From assembly GCA_013696945.1 (NCBI GenBank), contig JACCXQ010000022.1:1-5475 (forward strand): a stretch of DNA of 5,475 nt, read 5' to 3'. Position 1 is the stretch's first letter; each line of letters opens with the position of its first letter. The DNA is from Chloroflexota bacterium (lineage in GTDB: Bacteria > Chloroflexota > Limnocylindria > Limnocylindrales > CSP1-4). Under the pieces are notes generated by a model that saw nothing but the letters and a program-made list of their open reading frames with translations, was not told the DNA's origin and did not search any database. The position numbers and the translations under genes are program-made. Positions 4,590-5,475 of the stretch are shown here, piece after piece.

Positions 4590-5475
4590 GTGAAGGTGCT
4601 CACCACCCGCCAGCTGAATCGCGCGACGCTGGCACGCCAGAGCCTCCTCGAACGAGCCGTCGAGGCTCCGCTCGCCGCGGTCCATCGCCTCGGTGGGCTC
4701 CAGGCACAGGAAGCGGCCTCGCCGTACCTCGCGCTCTGGACGCGCCTGGAGCACTTCGACCCAGCCGACGTGGACCGGGCGATCCGCGACCGCCGGCTGG
4801 TCAAGGCCACACTCATGCGTGGCACGCTCCACCTTGTCACGGCGGGGGACTATGCACGGTGGCATCCTGCCCTGCTTGACGCCTTGCGCAGGCGATGGCT
4901 CGGCGCAGTCCTGGCGCAGGGATCACCCGAAGAGCTCCTGGAGAAAGCCCTGGCGTACGCGCAGGTGCCGCGGGCCAATGCCGCGCTACGAGAGCACCTG
5001 GCCCGACAGTCGCCGCCGGCCACCGAGACCGGTCGGATCACGCCCGCCGAGGACGCTTGGACGATCATCCGCCGCTACGCGCCGGTCATCCACGCCCCAG
5101 CGGCCGTCACCTGGTCGTACCCACGGCGTCCGTCCTACGTCGCCGCGAACGCCTGGTTGGTCGGGGCCGGGCGGGCAGATGAGCTGGCGGGACTCGAGGC
5201 CCTCGTCCGGACGTACCTGGAAGCGTTCGGTCCGGCGACGAACGCTGATCTGGCGCAATGGTCGGGGCTCCCGGTGAACCGCCTCCGCCTGGGTCTGGAG
5301 AGGATCGATGACATCGTCCGGTCGCGCGACGAGGCGGGCCGGACGCTCCTGGACCTGCCCACGGGTGCGCTCCCCGATCCCGACACCCCTGCTCCTCCAC
5401 GCCTACTACCGATGTGGGACAGCGTCCTGCTCGCGCATGATGTCCGTACCCGGGTGCTCCCCGACGCGTACCGGA
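4590..5475 (+). CDS. Winged-helix DNA-binding protein, AlkZ/YcaQ-like (putative DNA glycosylase), 3' end beyond the window
   Basis: The frame is open from GTG at 4590 to the right edge (295 codons), so the gene is incomplete; full-length members have roughly 350-400 residues. It matches the family of tandem winged-helix proteins that includes AlkZ and YcaQ, DNA glycosylases that remove bulky alkylated or crosslinked bases. Visible signatures are TTRQLNRATLARQSL (5-19), LGGLQAQEAASPYLALWTRL (34-53), KATLMRGTLHLV (72-83) and, near the edge, PPRLLPMWDSVLLAHDVRTR followed by VLP. The LQAQ segment holds two glutamines (Q38, Q40) where AlkZ-type enzymes carry a catalytic Q-x-Q motif. That fits glycosylase activity but does not prove it, since many family members are uncharacterised. 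No signal peptide is present and the site of action would be DNA in the cytoplasm. The GTG start is supported by a -10 box 6 nt upstream, by the absence of a Shine-Dalgarno and by the start of homology. Confidence 0.88.
   Translation, partial: MKVLTTRQLNRATLARQSLLERAVEAPLAAVHRLGGLQAQEAASPYLALWTRLEHFDPADVDRAIRDRRLVKATLMRGTLHLVTAGDYARWHPALLDALRRRWLGAVLAQGSPEELLEKALAYAQVPRANAALREHLARQSPPATETGRITPAEDAWTIIRRYAPVIHAPAAVTWSYPRRPSYVAANAWLVGAGRADELAGLEALVRTYLEAFGPATNADLAQWSGLPVNRLRLGLERIDDIVRSRDEAGRTLLDLPTGALPDPDTPAPPRLLPMWDSVLLAHDVRTRVLPDAYR

Overview
The window is GC-rich bacterial chromosomal DNA with tightly packed genes, short spacers, frequent GTG starts and strongly G/C-biased third codon positions. 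Several genes lack a Shine-Dalgarno site and instead carry a TAnnnT (-10-like) hexamer a few bases before the start codon, which points to leaderless transcription. Together with the gene families seen (PAC2-like protein, YdeI/OmpD-associated protein, AlkZ-like winged-helix protein, RhlE-like helicase), this fits a high-GC lineage such as Actinomycetota or Chloroflexota. The sequence alone does not decide between them. No mobile element, CRISPR array, tRNA or rRNA was seen.

Layout. Positions 1-1212 (minus strand) hold a probable two-gene unit: a YdeI/OmpD-associated family gene, then after 10 bp a gene for a secreted beta-propeller-like protein that runs off the left edge. A 46-bp divergent spacer (1213-1258) carries two back-to-back leaderless promoters and separates this unit from a plus-strand PAC2-family gene (1259-2110). 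A 162-bp leader region follows, with a -10-like site, a tandem 12-bp-period repeat and a hairpin that covers part of the ribosome binding site. It leads into an RhlE-like DEAD-box RNA helicase (2273-3667). A 10-bp-stem hairpin (3692-3742) lies just beyond the helicase.

The stretch 3731-4417 is the least ordinary part. It holds a small minus-strand gene of unknown function (3828-4115) whose coding phase appears to switch near 3890-3898 into another minus frame (3731-3898). Divergent from it is a short plus-strand ORF with a clear signal peptide (4223-4417), whose phase also seems to break soon after the signal peptide. Two apparent frame breaks side by side suggest decay, an assembly indel pair or overlapping small genes. 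After 172 bp with no convincing gene, a leaderless AlkZ-like winged-helix (putative DNA glycosylase) gene starts at 4590 and runs off the right edge.

The genes do not form an obvious pathway. Two have nucleic-acid roles (RNA helicase, putative DNA repair glycosylase), one is an envelope or secreted protein, and the others are poorly characterised conserved families. I see no convincing new multi-gene system. The best leads are the helicase leader structure, the recurrent leaderless promoter motif and the frame-switch locus.
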